A stretch of 64,000 nt of DNA from Dolichospermum flos-aquae CCAP 1403/13F (GTDB lineage: Bacteria > Cyanobacteriota > Cyanobacteriia > Cyanobacteriales > Nostocaceae). Location: the NCBI RefSeq assembly GCF_012516395.1, contig NZ_CP051206.1, forward strand, positions 1,426,001 through 1,490,000. Direction: 5' to 3'. The stretch's first letter is position 1. The number at the start of each line of letters is the position of its first letter. The position numbers and the translations under genes were made by a program. Of this stretch, positions 60,793 to 64,000 are shown piece after piece. A model generated the notes under the pieces. The model did no database searches, had not been told where the DNA came from, and saw only the letters and a program-made list of their open reading frames with translations.

Positions 60793-60845
60793 AAACTTTG
60801 CGCCTTAGCTCCTTTGCGTCTTTGCGCGAAACATATTCATATATT
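60793..60845. repeat. Spacer repeat TTTGCGCC...GCGCGAAACA, copy 2
   Basis: Near-copy of 55962-56012, in the same orientation, between hglC and the PfaD-like gene. Confidence 0.8.
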
Positions 60846-60912
60846 TGATCAGCAACGCCAATTTTTTTACTTCATTTCAAATACCCTGCTTATAAATTGA
60901 GGAATAACTACC

Positions 60913-62580
60913 GTGACAACAATCGAGACGGTACTAAATAAACATGATAATGGACTGGGTTTTTTTACCTGTAATCATCAAAACCAAATTTGGAAAGGTT
61001 CATTAGATTGTGTTAGCTTTGAAAAAAGTGCCATCAAAGATAAACTATTAACATCAGATAAACCCTGCTATATTATTAAAATATCCGGGAAAATTGGTGC
61101 TACTAATGATGGCTATTTAGCACCTAATGATAATGTTTCATCTGGACAAGCAGAACTTTTAATCTCACTCCCTCCCCTCCGGTTACAACAACTTGGCGAC
61201 CCTAGTTTTCTCGCTGCTTATGGTGTAAAATACGCCTATATGACCGGAGCAATGGCTGGGGGTATTGCTTCCGAAGAAATGGTAATTGCTCTGGGAAAAG
61301 AGAAAATTTTAAGTTCCTTTGGTGCAGGTGGTTTACTTCCAGAACGGTTAGAAAGTGCGATTAATACTATTCAACAAGCATTACCTAATGGACCCTACGC
61401 TTTCAATTTAATTCACAGTCCTAATGAACCAGCTATTGAACGTCGGGCTGTAGATTTATATTTGAAATATGGTGTCAGAATTGTAGAAGCATCAGCATTT
61501 TTAGACTTAACTCCTAACATCGTTTATTATCGAGTTGCTGGGTTAAGATTAAATGCAGCTAATCAAATTGATATCAGAAATAAGGTCATTGCTAAAGTTT
61601 CCCGTCGGGAAGTTGCGACTAAATTTTTGCAACCAGCACCAGAAAGAATCCTCAAAGAATTACTTGAGCAAGGACTAATTACAGAATTGCAAGCTAATTT
61701 GGCAAGACAAGTGCCAATGGCTGATGATATTACCGTTGAGGCTGATTCTGGTGGTCATACAGATAATCGTCCTTTAGTATGTTTATTACCTTCAATTATT
61801 GCCCTCAGAGATGAAATTCAAGCCCAATATAATTACTCAGTTCCTATTAGAATTGGCGTGGCTGGAGGCATTGGTACACCAGAAGCAGCTTTAGCTGGTT
61901 TTATGATGGGTGCTGCTTATATAATGACGGGTTCAATTAATCAATCTTGTGTGGAATCTGGTGCTTGTGAACATACTAAAAAATTATTAGCACAAGCCGA
62001 AATGGCAGATATGATCATGGCTCCCGCAGCCGATATGTTTGAAATGGGAGTCAAATTGCAAGTTCTCAAACGCGGGACAATGTTCCCCATGCGAGCGCAA
62101 AAATTGTATGAATTATATCGCACTTACGACTCTATTGAACAGATTCCCGCAGCCGAAAAAGATAAGCTAGAAAAACAAATTTTCCGTAAAAGTCTTGCGG
62201 AAGTTTGGGAAGGTGCAGCGGCTTATTTATCCCAAAAGAATCCTGAAAAATTGGGTAAAGCTGTTAATAATCCTAAGTTGAAAATGGCTGTAATCTTTCG
62301 CTGGTATTTAGGGTTATCTTCCCGCTGGTCTAGCACTGGTGAAAAAGGTCGGGAAGTTGATTATCAAATATGGTGTGGACCAGCTATGGGTGGCTTCAAT
62401 GACTGGGTGCGTGGCTCTTATTTGTCAGAACCTAATCAGCGTCATGTTGTTGATGTTGCTGACCAAATTATGAAGGGGACAGCATTTTTATATCGTAGTC
62501 ACAGTTTAAAAATGCAGGGTTTACAAATGCCTGCTTATTACAGTCAATATCAACCAATTCCTTCTACATTGGAGAAGTAA
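60913..62580 (+). CDS. PfaD-like enoyl reductase (FMN, trans-acting)
   Basis: A 555-residue protein of the PfaD/2-nitropropane-dioxygenase-like TIM-barrel family, which provides enoyl reduction in trans for PUFA-type synthases. Marks: YMTGAMAGGIASEEMVIALG, SSFGAGGLLPERLESAINTI, YAFNLIHSPNEPAIERRAVD, ITVEADSGGHTDNRP (FMN and catalytic region), and IGVAGGIGTPEAALAGFMMG. The C-terminal WCGPAMGGFNDWVRGSYL is typical of PfaD. The start is GTG 60913 behind GAGGA. It is 3 bases from hetM. I do not assign a symbol because naming of this gene in Anabaena is unclear to me. Confidence 0.87.
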   Translation: MTTIETVLNKHDNGLGFFTCNHQNQIWKGSLDCVSFEKSAIKDKLLTSDKPCYIIKISGKIGATNDGYLAPNDNVSSGQAELLISLPPLRLQQLGDPSFLAAYGVKYAYMTGAMAGGIASEEMVIALGKEKILSSFGAGGLLPERLESAINTIQQALPNGPYAFNLIHSPNEPAIERRAVDLYLKYGVRIVEASAFLDLTPNIVYYRVAGLRLNAANQIDIRNKVIAKVSRREVATKFLQPAPERILKELLEQGLITELQANLARQVPMADDITVEADSGGHTDNRPLVCLLPSIIALRDEIQAQYNYSVPIRIGVAGGIGTPEAALAGFMMGAAYIMTGSINQSCVESGACEHTKKLLAQAEMADMIMAPAADMFEMGVKLQVLKRGTMFPMRAQKLYELYRTYDSIEQIPAAEKDKLEKQIFRKSLAEVWEGAAAYLSQKNPEKLGKAVNNPKLKMAVIFRWYLGLSSRWSSTGEKGREVDYQIWCGPAMGGFNDWVRGSYLSEPNQRHVVDVADQIMKGTAFLYRSHSLKMQGLQMPAYYSQYQPIPSTLEK

Positions 62581-62583
62581 AAA

Positions 62584-64000
62584 ATGAATTTAAAACAGTC
62601 TTATAATGCTGAAAGTATTCAAGCATTTCTAGTTTCTCATCTTGCGGAAGTTGTCGGAGTCGAAACCGCAGAAGTTGACGTTGACGAAAACTTAGAAAAT
62701 TATGGTTTGGATTCTGCTCAAGCCATGATGATCATTAGTAAATTAGAAGAATTACTAGGATTTAAGCCCTCTCCTATTTTACTTTGGCATTATCCTAACA
62801 TTGCTGCCCTTTCTCAGCGATTAGCAGACGAATCAAGTGATGATTCTCAAGTAAAAGATGCAGGGTCTGGGACAAATTCTCCTGTTAGTTTTGCTCCTCC
62901 TCTGCTAGATTTGGGTGCGGAAGCTGTCCTAGACCCCACTATTCAACCCGTAGGTACTGCTGTTTCTGTTACTAACCCTAAAAATATCTTTTTAACTGGG
63001 GGAACAGGTTATTTAGGCGCTTTCATTATCAAGGAATTACTAGAAGTATCGAACGCAACTCTTTATTGCTTAGTCCGTGCTAGTAGTTTGGAAGAAGGTA
63101 AAAGCAAATTAGAAAATAATTTGCAACAATATGGCATTTGGCAAGATCATTATAGTGGCAGAATTATTCCTATAATTGGTGATTTAGCACAGCCACATTT
63201 GGGGATTAGTGCAGAACAATTTGAAAATCTAGCTGCTAACATTGATACTATTTATCATAGTGCCGCTTTGCTGAATTATGTTTATCCTTACTCAGCATTA
63301 AAAACAGCGAATGTTTTGGGTACACAGGAAGTTTTGCGGTTAGCTTGTCAAACTAAAGTTAAGCCATTGCATTATGTTTCTAGTGTGGCTGTTTTTGAAT
63401 CAACGGCTTATGCTGGTAAGTTAGTTAAAGAAGATGATGATTTTCATGACTGGGAAGGTATTTTCCTCGGTTATTCCCAAACTAAATGGGTAGCAGAAAA
63501 ATTAGTAAAAATTGCTGGTAGTCGAGGATTACCTATTACTATTCATAGACCTCCTTTAATTTCTGGAGATAGTCAAACTGGAATTTGTAATACTCATGAT
63601 TTCATCAATTTGATGATTAAAGGTTGTCTGCAAATGGGGTCTTTCCCTGATGTAGATTATATGTTGGATATGTCTCCTGTTGATTATGTCAGCAAATCAG
63701 TTGTTTATCTTTCTCGACAAGAAACATCTGTAGGTAAGGCTTTCCATTTACAACATCCTCAACCTGCTTCCTTAAAATCTTTAGTTGATTGGGTGCGTTC
63801 TTTCGGATTCTCACTGAAGATGATTCCCTACGAAGAATGGCAAGCAGAATTAATTAATAATGTCACATCTCAAGACAATCCTTTATATACTTTGCGGCCA
63901 TTTTTACTAGAACGTTGGTCAGATGAACAAATCACTATTCCTGATTTGTATTTACAAGCGAGAAGACCAATTATTAGTTGTGAAGAAACCCTAGAAGCAC
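62584..64000 (+). CDS. hetM: HetM/HglB: ACP plus thioester reductase, cut by window end
   Basis: 472 codons are visible and the frame runs off the right edge; the Anabaena protein is about 506 residues, so about 35 are missing. Residues about 10-85 are an acyl carrier domain with [20 protein letters not shown] (phosphopantetheine Ser). Then an NAD(P) reductase: [31 protein letters not shown], and [18 protein letters not shown] with Tyr-x3-Lys. It releases the finished chain as aldehyde or alcohol, giving the aglycone. ATG 62584 is preceded by GGAG overlapping the upstream stop. hetN and hetI usually follow. Confidence 0.93.
   Translation, partial: MNLKQSYNAESIQAFLVSHLAEVVGVETAEVDVDENLENYGLDSAQAMMIISKLEELLGFKPSPILLWHYPNIAALSQRLADESSDDSQVKDAGSGTNSPVSFAPPLLDLGAEAVLDPTIQPVGTAVSVTNPKNIFLTGGTGYLGAFIIKELLEVSNATLYCLVRASSLEEGKSKLENNLQQYGIWQDHYSGRIIPIIGDLAQPHLGISAEQFENLAANIDTIYHSAALLNYVYPYSALKTANVLGTQEVLRLACQTKVKPLHYVSSVAVFESTAYAGKLVKEDDDFHDWEGIFLGYSQTKWVAEKLVKIAGSRGLPITIHRPPLISGDSQTGICNTHDFINLMIKGCLQMGSFPDVDYMLDMSPVDYVSKSVVYLSRQETSVGKAFHLQHPQPASLKSLVDWVRSFGFSLKMIPYEEWQAELINNVTSQDNPLYTLRPFLLERWSDEQITIPDLYLQARRPIISCEETLEA

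Overview
The window is chromosomal DNA of a filamentous, heterocyst-forming cyanobacterium (order Nostocales). Evidence: a photosystem II D2 gene (psbD), many GCGATCGC (HIP1) octamers, abundant 7-bp tandem repeats between genes, AT-rich base composition, and above all the heterocyst glycolipid region at the right end. It resembles Anabaena/Nostoc/Dolichospermum-type genomes; I cannot name the species from sequence alone.

Left third (1-20 kb): accessory and housekeeping genes. A Uma2-family nuclease gene is followed by a very long surface-type protein (DUF11 repeats, DUF4114 end). Its 5' end is an about 21-copy ATTG/TTGA tetranucleotide tract that could switch reading frame. Then come DUF924 and SRPBCC proteins, a broken TnpB transposase with a frameshifted small gene beside it, a c-di-AMP (ydaO/yuaA) riboswitch ahead of a universal stress protein, a tiny membrane protein, corA, an NAD(P)-binding protein, a cupin, a BON lipoprotein, an unusual histidine kinase, murE and a glutaredoxin-like protein.

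Middle (20-40 kb): a decayed insertion sequence with inverted repeats, two small unknown genes, then purF and purL. purL is interrupted by a 482-residue intein with a LAGLIDADG endonuclease, and it also carries two in-frame 7-bp repeat insertions. Next are a DnaJ-domain protein, cysK with an Rrf2 regulator, an SLH/OprB porin and a monocistronic psbD. Between the porin and psbD lies a separate transcription unit with its own promoter, a 23-codon reading frame behind a near-perfect Shine-Dalgarno, a long folded RNA and a terminator. I do not recognise it, and it is the best candidate for something undescribed. A small cyanobacterial protein plus ABC ATPase pair, a YacP/NYN nuclease, tRNA-Asn(GTT) and a TonB-dependent receptor follow.

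Right third (40-64 kb): heterocyst glycolipid biosynthesis and export. On the minus strand is a run hgdB-hgdC-hgdA-DUF2141-GT2-GT4(hglT-like): membrane fusion protein, permease, sugar epimerase and glycosyltransferases. Divergent from it, after a 1.5-kb intergenic region, is the PUFA-synthase-like polyketide operon: hglE (KS-AT-ACP-ACP plus half a KR), a KR-DH protein, a ketosynthase (hglD), a chain-length-factor/acyltransferase (hglC), a PfaD-like enoyl reductase and hetM/hglB (ACP-reductase, cut by the window end). Together these would build the long hydroxylated alcohol, release it reductively, attach the sugar and export the glycolipid for the heterocyst envelope. No ABC ATPase subunit lies in the window beside hgdB/hgdC.

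Repeats are a theme. Heptanucleotide tandem repeats, a 243-bp foldback element and dispersed palindromes fill the spacers, and several have entered coding sequence (purL, hglE).
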